Assembly (NCBI GenBank): GCA_029554925.1
Contig: JAKPUV010000362.1
Coordinates: forward strand, 1-16,602
Reading direction: 5' to 3'
DNA: 16,602 nt
DNA from: Candidatus Hydrogenedentota bacterium
Lineage (GTDB): Bacteria; Hydrogenedentota; Hydrogenedentia; Hydrogenedentales; CAITNO01
The notes under the pieces are model-generated. The model searched no databases. It saw only the letters and a list, made by a program, of their open reading frames with translations, and was not told the origin of the DNA. Positions 1 to 6,362 of the stretch are shown piece after piece. Position numbers and translations under genes: made by a program. Within the stretch, counting starts at the first letter, position 1. Each line of letters opens with the position of its first letter.

Positions 1-1
1 G

Positions 2-1111
2 ATGTCGGGCACCTCCTGCGACGGGGTGAGCGCGGCGCTGGTGCGCATCAAGGGGAGCGGTCCGGGGCTGGCGATCAAGATGCTGGCGCACCAGACCTTT
101 GCCTATGAGCCGGAGCTGCGGACGCGGCTGCCGGGGGAGCACCTTTCGGCCAAGGAGATCTGCCTGCTCAATTTTGAGCTCGGCGAGCGGATGGCCGAGG
201 CGGCGGGCACGATGATGGACATCGCCGCGGACGAGCAGGTGCAGGTGGACTTTGTGGCGATCCACGGGCACACGGCAGCGCACTACCCCCCGGGATCCGC
301 CGGGGACCACTACGGCACGCTCCAGATCGGGGAGCCCGCCGTGATCGCCCACCGGTGCGGACTGCCGGTGGTGTCCGACTTCCGCGTGCGCGACATGGCG
401 GCGGGCGGGCAGGGCGCCCCGCTGGTGCCCTACGCCGACTGGCTCCTTTTCCGGCGCGAGGACCGGACGATGGTCTGCCTGAACATCGGCGGCATCTCAA
501 ACCTGACGGTGGTGACCCCGGAGTTCAAGGACATCATCGCTTTCGACACCGGCCCGGGCAACATGATCATTGACGGGGCGGTGCGGCTGCTGTCGCGCGG
601 GACGCGCATGTACGACGAGAACGGCGAGGCGGCGCAGCGGGGCAAGGTGGTGGACGAGTTTCTGGAGTACCTGCTCAGCGACGCCTACTTTACAAAGGAG
701 CCGCCCAAGAGCACGGGGCGCGAGCGGTTCGGCGTGGACGTGTACCTGCGCGACGCGCTGGCCAACCGGCGCGACCACTCCTACGAGGACCTGGTGGCGA
801 CGGTGACGGAGGCGGTGGTGCAGAGCATCACGGACGCGGTCAAGCGCTTCGTCATGCCCAAGCACGAGGTCTCCCACATGATCGTCGGGGGCGGCGGGGC
901 GATGAACAACGCCATCATGCTCGGCCTGCGCAAGGCGATGCCGGAGATCAAGATTTTTGTGAGCGACCGCATCGGCATCTCCTACGACGCCCGCGAGCCC
1001 ATCGCCTTTGCTATACTTGGGAACGAGACGCTTTGCGGCACCCCCGCAAACGTCCCCCAGGCCACCGGGGCGAAAGAGCGGGTCTTGCTGGGAAAGATCA
1101 CGCCGGTCTGA
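2..1111 (+). CDS. anmK: Anhydro-N-acetylmuramic acid kinase, 5' end cut off by window
   Basis: AnmK is a cytoplasmic kinase of the ASKHA fold that hydrolyses and phosphorylates 1,6-anhydro-MurNAc to MurNAc-6-phosphate during cell-wall recycling. Visible family signatures, numbered from the first ATG in the window, are MSGTSCDGV at 1-9 (phosphate-binding loop), DFRVRDMAAGGQGAPLVPY at 126-144, NIGGISNL at 161-168, FDTGPGNMIID at 181-191 and VGGGGAMNN near 298-306. In this family MSGTS is usually preceded by a short strand (roughly MxxIGL), so the ATG at 2 is internal and the true start lies a few codons upstream, outside the window. Otherwise the 369 residues match the usual length of about 370-390. 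It heads a + strand block with a Trm112-like gene (24-nt gap) and dapB, linking recycling to diaminopimelate supply. The family assignment is firm; operon membership is inferred from spacing. Confidence 0.95.
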   Translation: MSGTSCDGVSAALVRIKGSGPGLAIKMLAHQTFAYEPELRTRLPGEHLSAKEICLLNFELGERMAEAAGTMMDIAADEQVQVDFVAIHGHTAAHYPPGSAGDHYGTLQIGEPAVIAHRCGLPVVSDFRVRDMAAGGQGAPLVPYADWLLFRREDRTMVCLNIGGISNLTVVTPEFKDIIAFDTGPGNMIIDGAVRLLSRGTRMYDENGEAAQRGKVVDEFLEYLLSDAYFTKEPPKSTGRERFGVDVYLRDALANRRDHSYEDLVATVTEAVVQSITDAVKRFVMPKHEVSHMIVGGGGAMNNAIMLGLRKAMPEIKIFVSDRIGISYDAREPIAFAILGNETLCGTPANVPQATGAKERVLLGKITPV

Positions 1112-1135
1112 TCCCCGGACAGACGAGGACTAGCG

Positions 1136-1396
1136 ATGATCAGCCCCGAGTTGCTTGAGATTCTGGTGTGCCCCGAGGACCACTCCCCCGTGACCCTTGC
1201 GGACGCGACGCTGGTCGGCAAGGTGAACGAGGCCATTGCCGTCGGGAACATGGTCAACCGGGCCGGGGAAACCGTCATTGAGCCGGTGGAGGGCGGACTG
1301 GTCCGCGGGGACCGCGCCTGGATGTACCCCGTGCGCGACGGAATCCCGGTGATGCTGGTGGACGAGGCGTTTCCGCTGAAGGGGCTCCTTCCCTGA
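1136..1396 (+). CDS. Trm112/YcaR-like small zinc-ribbon-type protein (UPF0434 family)
   Basis: This 86-aa protein begins MISPELLEILVCPEDHSPV and ends GIPVMLVDEAFPL, the two ends characteristic of the Trm112p-like family. Eukaryotic and archaeal Trm112 is an activating partner of methyltransferases; the bacterial members are poorly characterised. The N-terminal CP motif at residues 12-13 is present, but the CxxC usual in zinc-binding members is absent: after C12 comes PEDH, and I see no further cysteine. It may therefore not bind zinc in the canonical way. A GAGG ribosome binding site lies 9 nt before the ATG. It sits 24 nt after anmK and 61 nt before dapB on the same strand, so co-transcription is likely. 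A methyltransferase-partner role here is inference only. Confidence 0.85.
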   Translation: MISPELLEILVCPEDHSPVTLADATLVGKVNEAIAVGNMVNRAGETVIEPVEGGLVRGDRAWMYPVRDGIPVMLVDEAFPLKGLLP

Positions 1397-1457
1397 CCCG
1401 GTCCCGCCGGCCCCGCAGTTCCCTTTCACGCCATCAACCCCAACAGGAGAGACAGGC

Positions 1458-2255
1458 ATGCGCATTTGCATGGCAGGCGCCTGCGGCCGCATGGGCCGCC
1501 GGATTCTGGAATTTGCCGCGGAGGCGGGCGACATCGAGATCGCGGGGGCCTTTGACCTGCCGCAGAACGCGGGCGCCGAGATCACGGCGGGCCTCGAGTG
1601 CGGCCGTCCGCAAAAGGTGGTGGTCGGCGGCGACGCCGCCGCGGAGATCGCCCGCGCGCAGGCCATGATTGACTTCACCCTGGCGTCCGCGTGCCTGGGC
1701 AATGTCCGGCTGGCGGCGGCGGCCGGCGTGGCCGCGGTCGTGGGCACCACGGGCCTCGACGCGGCGCAGCAGGCGGAACTGCGCGCGGTGTCGGCGGACA
1801 TTCCCGTGGTCTACGCGCCCAACATGAGCGTCGGCGTCAACCTGCTGTTCAAGGTCGTGGGCGAGGTGGCCCGCATTCTGGGCCCGTCCTACGACGTGGA
1901 GATTGTGGAGGTCCACCACAACCAGAAGAAGGACAGCCCCAGCGGGACGGCGGTCCGGCTGGCCGAGCGGGTGGCCGAGGCCCTCGGGCTCGACTACGCA
2001 AAGGACACGGTCCACGGGCGCGAGGGGATGGTGGGCGCGCGGCCTTCGGGCCAGATCGGCATGCACGCCGTGCGCGGGGGGGATGTGGTCGGCGAGCACA
2101 CTGTCTCGTTCATCAGCCGGGGCGAGCGGGTGGAGCTGACGCACAAGGCGCACAGCCGGGACAATTTCGCGCGGGGCGCGCTGGTGGCGGCGCGGTTCGC
2201 GGCGGAGGCGGCCCCCGGCCTCTACGACATGCAGGATGTGCTCGGCCTGAAGTGA
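1458..2255 (+). CDS. dapB: 4-hydroxy-tetrahydrodipicolinate reductase (DapB)
   Basis: DapB reduces 4-hydroxy-tetrahydrodipicolinate to tetrahydrodipicolinate with NAD(P)H in the lysine/diaminopimelate pathway, in the cytoplasm. The 265-aa product has the family's usual length and motifs: Rossmann loop GACGRMGRR at 7-15, DFTLAS at 72-77, GTTGLD at 96-101, YAPNMSVGVN at 119-128, and the signature EVHHNQKKDSPSGTA at 151-165 with the catalytic histidine pair and substrate-binding lysine. GMHAVRGGDVVGEHTV at 201-216 and THKAHSRDNFARGAL at 228-242 are also typical. The start is supported by AGGAG about 9 nt upstream. It lies downstream of anmK and the Trm112-like gene. Its stop is only 7 bp from the stop of the convergent FlgT-like gene, so no separate terminator fits between them and 3' ends of the two transcripts probably overlap. 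Confidence 0.97.
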   Translation: MRICMAGACGRMGRRILEFAAEAGDIEIAGAFDLPQNAGAEITAGLECGRPQKVVVGGDAAAEIARAQAMIDFTLASACLGNVRLAAAAGVAAVVGTTGLDAAQQAELRAVSADIPVVYAPNMSVGVNLLFKVVGEVARILGPSYDVEIVEVHHNQKKDSPSGTAVRLAERVAEALGLDYAKDTVHGREGMVGARPSGQIGMHAVRGGDVVGEHTVSFISRGERVELTHKAHSRDNFARGALVAARFAAEAAPGLYDMQDVLGLK

Positions 2256-2262
2256 CGCCGCG

Positions 2263-3423
2263 CTACTCCGCGGCGGCGGGGCCCACCGTGATCTCCCTGC
2301 CCACGGCGCGGCGCACCTCCAGCGCGGCGTCCCCCGCGGGCGTGCGGTGGACGTGGTCCGCCAGGGCCGCCATGGGGCCGCCGTATTCCAGCGCAATCCT
2401 GCCCAGCGACGGCGCGTCCAGCAGGGTCTCCGCCCCGGAGACCCCCGGCGCGGCGCGCAGCGCCTCGGCAACGGCGGCGGTGAACCCCGCGGCCCCGTCC
2501 GGCTCCACCGTCACGATCACGCGGTCGCGGTTCTGCCGCGCCAGCATGGCCAGCGTCACCGAGACGGCCGTGTCGCCCACGAGCCGCGCCGCGGCGTCGC
2601 TGAGCACTTGGCTGCCCGCGGCGGCGGCGTCGAGCCCCTGCACCACGCCCTCGGAGGTGAACACGTCGCACATTTTGCCGTCGGTGCCCGAGAAGACCCG
2701 CAGCAGCACTGTGCCGCGGTGGCGGAAGACGTTGGACCCGTCGGTGGTGGGCTCGCGGGTGACGGAGGCCTCGCCCAGCAGCAGGACATCGTGCAGGTTC
2801 TCGCGGGCGAAGCGGGCGCCGGTCTCCAGGCCGCCCGCGGCCACGGCGGCCAGCTCCTCCGGCGTGCGGGGCGGTTGCAGGGCCTCAGCGCCTTTCACGG
2901 TGAAATTGAACTTCTCCAGCCCCTCGCGGAGGGCGGCCGCCGCGGGGCCGTTCTCCGTGACGGCGGGCCGGCCGGCCTCCGGGGTCTCCACGACCACCAC
3001 CAGGATGGTGGGGCGGTGGGGGAGCCGGGGGAGCATGACCGCGGCGATGTCCTGCCGCAGGGGCTTTTCCGCGAGGTGCGCGTCAATCTCCACATGGGTG
3101 AGGCCGTCGGGGGTCGTGTCGCAGCGCAGGACATCGTGCCGGGGAACATAGGCGGACGCCTGCCGGAGCATCATGCGGAAGGGCGCGAGGTCCTCCGTGT
3201 TGGCCATGGTCTTCACGGCCTCGGTGAGGGCCTGCTGCTGGGCGTCCTCCACGGCGAGCCGGCGGGCCGCGGTCCCCGTGCCCCGGGCCGACCCGGTCAT
3301 GCGCACGGTAAAGGAGTCCTCCTCCGCCGCGGGGCAGGGGAGGGCGGCAAGCGCCGCGAGGAACAGCACGGCCCGGACCGCGCCGCGCGCGGGTCCGGGC
3401 CAAAGCCTTTCGGTGGGGGCCAT
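2263..3423 (-). CDS. Secreted FlgT/LPP20-like protein of unknown function
   Basis: This 386-aa protein has a Sec-type signal (hydrophobic core VLFLAALAAL at 19-28, cleavage likely near PAA at 31-33). No lipobox is seen around C30, which is preceded by Pro. Residues 37-140 follow the pattern of the FlgT N-terminal/LPP20 fold: a strand with VRMTGSARGTG, a long helix AARRLAVEDAQQQALTEAV, a YV motif, a GLTHVEIDAHL strand, then a second strand ILVVVVE. The rest resembles the middle domains of FlgT-like proteins (nucleotide of the LLLGEASV strand, AAARLVGDTA helix, late VIVTVEPDG strand). No flagellar gene is in the window, so a flagellar H-ring role is not implied. It is the last gene of the bactofilin operon, starting 8 nt after the peptidase stop. 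No clear Shine-Dalgarno precedes the ATG, so translation may depend on coupling. The fold match is by eye. Confidence 0.6.
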   Translation of the reverse strand: MAPTERLWPGPARGAVRAVLFLAALAALPCPAAEEDSFTVRMTGSARGTGTAARRLAVEDAQQQALTEAVKTMANTEDLAPFRMMLRQASAYVPRHDVLRCDTTPDGLTHVEIDAHLAEKPLRQDIAAVMLPRLPHRPTILVVVVETPEAGRPAVTENGPAAAALREGLEKFNFTVKGAEALQPPRTPEELAAVAAGGLETGARFARENLHDVLLLGEASVTREPTTDGSNVFRHRGTVLLRVFSGTDGKMCDVFTSEGVVQGLDAAAAGSQVLSDAAARLVGDTAVSVTLAMLARQNRDRVIVTVEPDGAAGFTAAVAEALRAAPGVSGAETLLDAPSLGRIALEYGGPMAALADHVHRTPAGDAALEVRRAVGREITVGPAAAE

Positions 3424-3431
3424 CGCGGGGG

Positions 3432-4124
3432 TCAGTCCCGCCCGCGGGCGATGATCAGGATACGCAGAAGGTTGAGCACGGCGGCGGCCGCGGCGGCGAC
3501 GTAGGTCATGGCCGCCGCGCCGAGCACCTTCCTGACGCCGCGCATCTCGTCGTCCGTGAGGTAGCCGCCCGCGGACAGGGCTTTCACCGCGCGGCGGCTC
3601 GCGTCAAACTCCACGGGGAGGGTGACGATGGTGAAGGCCACGGCGGCGCTGAAGAGGTAGATGCCCAGCTGCAGGAGGAACCCGAAGCCGTTGCCGCCGA
3701 AGATGAGCCCGGCGAAGATCAGCGGGAACGCGAGGGTGGACCCGATGCTGGAAACGGGGTACATGAAATGGCGCAGCTTCATGGGCGCGTAGCCCTGCGC
3801 GTCCTGGATGGCGTGGCCCACCTCGTGCGCGGCGATGCCCAGCGCGGCGATGGAGCGGCCCCCGCCCACTTCCTGCGAGAGGTTGACCCGCTTCACCGCG
3901 GGGTCGTAGTGGTCCGTCATCTCCCCCGGCACGAGGCCCAGGGACACGTTGCGCACGCCCGCGTTCTCCAGGATGACGGCGGCCACGTCGGCCCCGGTCA
4001 TCCCCGAGCGCGTCGTGATCTGCGAGTACTTCCCGTAGGCGTGCTTTACCCGCGCCTGCGCCCAGAGGGCGAAGACCATCGCGGGGATCATCAGCAGGTC
4101 CGCCGGATGGAACATGTAAAACAT
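3432..4124 (-). CDS. YugP-type membrane zinc metallopeptidase (Zn_peptidase_2 family)
   Basis: This 230-aa protein matches the YugP/neutral zinc metallopeptidase family in length and order of motifs: a short N-terminal hydrophobic segment (residues 8-22), SGMTGADVA at 40-48, a DHYDP motif at 71-75, VNLSQEV at 80-86, then the zinc site AAHEVGHAIQ at 98-107 (H100, E101, H104), and LPVEFDASRRA at 169-179. Hydrophobic segments near 123-143, 150-170 and 203-226 place it in the membrane. Its substrate is unknown in the family. An AAGGAG site 6 nt before the ATG overlaps the 3' end and stop region of the upstream bactofilin gene, whose stop is 1 nt away, so the two are almost certainly translationally coupled. 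The pairing of a bactofilin with a membrane protease suggests a role in envelope remodelling, by inference. Confidence 0.88.
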   Translation of the reverse strand: MFYMFHPADLLMIPAMVFALWAQARVKHAYGKYSQITTRSGMTGADVAAVILENAGVRNVSLGLVPGEMTDHYDPAVKRVNLSQEVGGGRSIAALGIAAHEVGHAIQDAQGYAPMKLRHFMYPVSSIGSTLAFPLIFAGLIFGGNGFGFLLQLGIYLFSAAVAFTIVTLPVEFDASRRAVKALSAGGYLTDDEMRGVRKVLGAAAMTYVAAAAAAVLNLLRILIIARGRD

Positions 4125-4125
4125 C

Positions 4126-4806
4126 TTAGTCTCCTTGTTTTCCTTCGGGCGCCCCGGCAGCCGCGTCCCGCGCCGGGCGCAGCATGCTGCACAGCCCGTT
4201 GAGCGCCGCGCCTTCTTCCATCACCAGAACGCCCGCCCGCACGTCGCCGTTGACAACGCACCCGGTCGCGAGGCGCAGCCGGCCGGCCGCGGACACGCAC
4301 CCGGTGACGCAGCCCGCAATGTCCACGTCGCCGCCCGCGTGGATGTCCGCGTTGATCCGTCCCGGCGCGCCCACGGAAAGGTTTCCCGAGCACTTCACCG
4401 GACCTTCCACCGTGCCGTCCACCTGGCAGGACCCGGCGGAGACGGACCCTGTGACCGACGCGGGTTTGAACAGCGTCAGGTGGGCTTTCAGCGTGACGTC
4501 TCCTTCAACTCTTCCCGCGATGTCCGCGTCGCCCGACGAGTCCAGCGAACCGCTGACCACCGCCTCAGCCGGAATAACCATCTTTCCGTGCGCGGCATTC
4601 CGGCTTCTGCGTCCGCCCGGCTCCGCGGGACGCTGGGGCGCCTCCGGAGGGGGCGTCCGCAGCGGCGCCGCCGCGCGGGAGCCGCCCCGGCCCTCCTGGA
4701 CCGCGCTGTCAAACCAGCCCGAAATCCTGCCGAGGAGGCCCGGCTTTGCCTCGGGACCGTTGCCGCCGTTTCCCGGTGCCGGGAGGTTCTGGTTGTCGCT
4801 GGACAT
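4126..4806 (-). CDS. Bactofilin-family polymer-forming cytoskeletal protein
   Basis: Bactofilins self-assemble into filaments through a right-handed beta-helix and recruit cell-wall enzymes. This 226-aa protein has a low-complexity N-terminus rich in Gly, Pro and Arg (1-74), then a beta-helical core (about 76-207) recognisable from VIPAEAVVSGSLDSSGDADI and repeated short strands of the type xIxGxVxGDV, and a short Ala-rich tail. I chose the ATG at 4806 because GAGG lies 9 nt upstream; an in-frame GTG at 4821 would add five residues (MRAES) but would use that same segment as coding sequence. It is the first gene of the - strand operon with the YugP peptidase and FlgT-like protein. The core has six cysteines (127, 139, 166, 170, 183, 206), which is unusual for this family. 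A candidate promoter lies at 4894-4923. Confidence 0.87.
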   Translation of the reverse strand: MSSDNQNLPAPGNGGNGPEAKPGLLGRISGWFDSAVQEGRGGSRAAAPLRTPPPEAPQRPAEPGGRRSRNAAHGKMVIPAEAVVSGSLDSSGDADIAGRVEGDVTLKAHLTLFKPASVTGSVSAGSCQVDGTVEGPVKCSGNLSVGAPGRINADIHAGGDVDIAGCVTGCVSAAGRLRLATGCVVNGDVRAGVLVMEEGAALNGLCSMLRPARDAAAGAPEGKQGD

Positions 4807-4893
4807 GGATTCAGCCCTCACTGCCGTGTGCCGCCCCGCGTGCCCGCCGCATGGGGAGTCCCCGCGCGGGCCGCAGCGGCGTCTTCGCCGTCA

Positions 4894-4923
4894 AGTGTAG
4901 CCATTCCGGCAAGGCGTTATCAA
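4894..4923 (-). promoter_or_regulatory. Candidate sigma70-like promoter for the bactofilin operon
   Basis: Read on the - strand, TTGATA (4923-4918) is followed after 18 bp by TACACT (4899-4894). This would give a leader of about 80 nt before the bactofilin ATG at 4806. One arm of the 10-bp inverted repeat (4901-4910) lies inside the spacer, so a protein bound there could repress it. Called from consensus only. Confidence 0.4.
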
Positions 4924-4950
4924 AAGCCCCGGCGGGGGGCGCCGGAATGG
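4901..4950. repeat. Perfect 10-bp inverted repeat in the divergent promoter region
   Basis: CCATTCCGGC at 4901-4910 is the exact reverse complement of GCCGGAATGG at 4941-4950, with 30 nt between. The right arm can also pair with ATTCCCGGC at 4955-4963 (one extra C, loop of 6 nt), so in a + strand transcript two alternative hairpins would compete. It could be an operator shared by the two divergent operons or a leader RNA structure; the sequence alone does not decide. Confidence 0.5.
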
Positions 4951-4987
4951 AACGATTCCCGGCGGGTGTTGCATAAAAAGGAGACGA

Positions 4988-5014
4988 GTGAACCCAAAAG
5001 GAGAGAAGCCATGA
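4988..5014 (+). CDS. Possible 8-codon leader peptide (GTG start) overlapping the next start codon
   Basis: AAGGAG at 4978-4983 is followed after 4 nt by a GTG that opens an 8-codon frame (MNPKGEKP) ending in TGA at 5012-5014. That stop overlaps the ATG at 5011 of the peroxiredoxin-like gene as ATGA, a classic coupling arrangement. The spacing of 4 nt is short and such a small ORF can arise by chance. A second AAGGAG within the leader (4998-5003) serves the main gene directly, so this is a possibility, not a firm gene. Confidence 0.25.
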   Translation: MNPKGEKP

Positions 5015-5628
5015 GTGAAAAATTTAAAGCAGGTGTCGGCGTCCTTGTTTGCGCCCTCGCGGGCGGGGCGGTTCTCGCGGGCGTCTTGCAGGGGAGGGTG
5101 GCGCTGGCGGCCGTGGAGATTGGCCAGGCCGTGCCCGCGTTTGAGCTGCCCGATGTGAACGGCAAGACCCGTAAGCTGTCCGACTTCGCGGGGAAGATCG
5201 TGGTGATCGAGTTCTGCTCGCTGGAGTGCCCCTTCTCCAGGGGTGCCGACCCGCATCTGTCGGCCCTGGCCCAGAAATACGCCCCGCAGGGGGTGGTGGT
5301 GGTCGGGGTGGACTCGCACAAGAGCACCACGCCGGAGCAGATCCGCAAGTACGCGCAGGAAAAGGGGAAGACCTATCCCATCCTGAAGGACGCGGAGAAC
5401 AAGTACGCCGACCTTCTGGGGGCGAAGGTCACCCCCGAGGTGTTTGTCCTTGACAAGGAGGGCAAGCTGGCCTACCACGGCGCCTTTGACGACCGCAAGG
5501 CCCCGGAGGAGAAGGGGGAAACCCCATATGTTGAAAACGCCGTCAAGGCGCTGCTTGAGGGGAAACTCGTGGACCCCGCCACGGTGAAGGCATGGGGCTG
5601 CGGTATCAAGCGTGTGGAGAAGCAGTGA
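5011..5628 (+). CDS. Exported peroxiredoxin-like (AhpC/TSA, PRX-like) thioredoxin-fold protein
   Basis: The start at 5011 is set by AAGGAG 7 nt upstream and by the N-terminal hydrophobic segment (residues 7-34, ending ALA-A) that looks like a Sec signal or anchor; longer in-frame upstream readings run through unrelated sequence. The 205-aa product has the redoxin layout: VPAFELPDVNGKTRKLSDFAG at 41-61, strand VVIEFC, active-site segment C69-S-L-E-C73-P-F, VVVVGVDSH at 95-103, cis-Pro region TPEVFVLD at 141-148, and an extra C-terminal motif GCGIKR at 196-201 with C197. This last motif is typical of a PRX-like family found near other secreted redox proteins. The active site is CxxxC rather than the thioredoxin CxxC, so whether it is a peroxidase or a disulfide/copper-handling protein is open. 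It overlaps the next gene by 4 nt (GTGA). Confidence 0.87.
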   Translation: MSEKFKAGVGVLVCALAGGAVLAGVLQGRVALAAVEIGQAVPAFELPDVNGKTRKLSDFAGKIVVIEFCSLECPFSRGADPHLSALAQKYAPQGVVVVGVDSHKSTTPEQIRKYAQEKGKTYPILKDAENKYADLLGAKVTPEVFVLDKEGKLAYHGAFDDRKAPEEKGETPYVENAVKALLEGKLVDPATVKAWGCGIKRVEKQ

Positions 5629-6206
5629 AGACGGTGGAAGAGAAGTTGCAGGACGTGCGGCGCGGAGCCCTTCCCCGGGTTCCGCGCCCCGCGTTTCTTC
5701 TCGTTCTTCTCGGGTTTCTGTGCGCGTGCGGCGGGCAGCCCCCCCCGGCCCCCGCCCCGGAGTCCGGACACGCTTCCCAGAGGGCGGTTTCCCTGATTTC
5801 GGCGGGGGGAATCGGGCAGTGGATCAAAGACAACCGGGGAAAGGCCGTTTTTGTGAACCTGTGGGCCACCTGGTGTCCGCCCTGCGTGGCCGAGATGCCG
5901 CAGTTGAACGCCTTTCACAAGAGCATGGACCCGGGCAGGGTTTCGTTGCTTGCCGTTTCCGTGGACGACCCTTCCCGGATGGAGTCCACGGTGGCCCCGT
6001 TTGTGAAGAAGCACGGACTGGGATTTCCGGTCAGGGTGCTGGACAGCACCTCTCCCGATGAATTGGGGGCCGCACTGGGCATTGAGTTTTCGGGGGCCGT
6101 GCCCGTCACGGTGCTGTTCTCTCCGGCGGGGGAGCTGGTGCGGACCTGGGAGGGTGAAGTGACCTCGGAGACACTTCACGCCGCATTGGCGGGCGTGAAA
6201 TACTGA
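5625..6206 (+). CDS. TlpA-like thioredoxin-fold lipoprotein
   Basis: This 193-aa protein has an N-terminal signal with a Leu-rich core (24-32) and a lipobox-like LCAC, giving lipidated C35, followed by a Pro/Ala linker. The TlpA/ResA-type redox domain runs from about 55 to 190: VFVNLWATWCPPCVAEMPQL (active site C84-P-P-C87), VSVDD at 111-115, and the cis-proline in AVPVTVLF (P160). Such proteins reduce disulfides in the periplasm, for example in cytochrome c maturation, and take electrons from a membrane donor. I chose the GTG at 5625 because GGAG lies 6-7 nt upstream and GTGA overlaps the stop of the preceding gene; an ATG at 5592 would put 11 extra residues inside the upstream gene. The pair suggests a shared extracytoplasmic redox task (inference). 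Confidence 0.88.
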   Translation: MKTVEEKLQDVRRGALPRVPRPAFLLVLLGFLCACGGQPPPAPAPESGHASQRAVSLISAGGIGQWIKDNRGKAVFVNLWATWCPPCVAEMPQLNAFHKSMDPGRVSLLAVSVDDPSRMESTVAPFVKKHGLGFPVRVLDSTSPDELGAALGIEFSGAVPVTVLFSPAGELVRTWEGEVTSETLHAALAGVKY

Positions 6207-6266
6207 TTTTAGCGGTATTCTCATCTGATTTCTCGCCGCAAGAAGGGGCCCTTCCGAAATTAACCC

Positions 6267-6295
6267 TTGACATGGCCCCCCGTTTGAAGTAATCT
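6267..6295 (+). promoter_or_regulatory. Strong sigma70-like promoter before the small ORF/lipoprotein cluster
   Basis: TTGACA (6267-6272), identical to the -35 consensus, is followed after exactly 17 bp by TAATCT (6290-6295). The predicted transcript start is near 6302, about 60 nt before the GTG at 6363. A short inverted repeat (GAAGG-GGC-CCTTC, 6242-6254) sits just upstream of the -35 box and could be an operator. In this GC-rich window the AT-rich stretch 6283-6305 stands out. Confidence 0.65.
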
Positions 6296-6305
6296 ATTTA
6301 CAAAT

Positions 6306-6320
6306 CCGCCGTTTGTGCGG
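6306..6320 (+). promoter_or_regulatory. Small hairpin at the predicted 5' end of the transcript
   Basis: CCGC (6306-6309) pairs with GCGG (6317-6320) around a 7-nt loop and is followed by TTTT. An alternative pairing ACAAA (6300-6304) with TTTGT (6312-6316) excludes it. Located a few nt after the predicted start site, it could protect the 5' end or act as a weak attenuator. The stem is short, so confidence is low. Confidence 0.25.
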
Positions 6321-6362
6321 TTTTCAAAAGGACAGCGGAAAAGAACTCTGGAGGGTCTTCTC

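Noticed and set aside
1691..3504. Two + strand frames (486 and 385 codons) across dapB and the FlgT-like gene
   Set aside because: One starts inside dapB in another frame and both run antisense to the - strand gene. They are Arg/Gly/Ala-rich with no motifs; DapB and the FlgT-like protein account for the sequence.
4135..5010. Upstream in-frame extension of the peroxiredoxin-like gene back to an ATG at 4135
   Set aside because: The extension is antisense to the bactofilin gene and Arg-rich. The ATG at 5011 has a strong AAGGAG and a signal peptide directly behind it.
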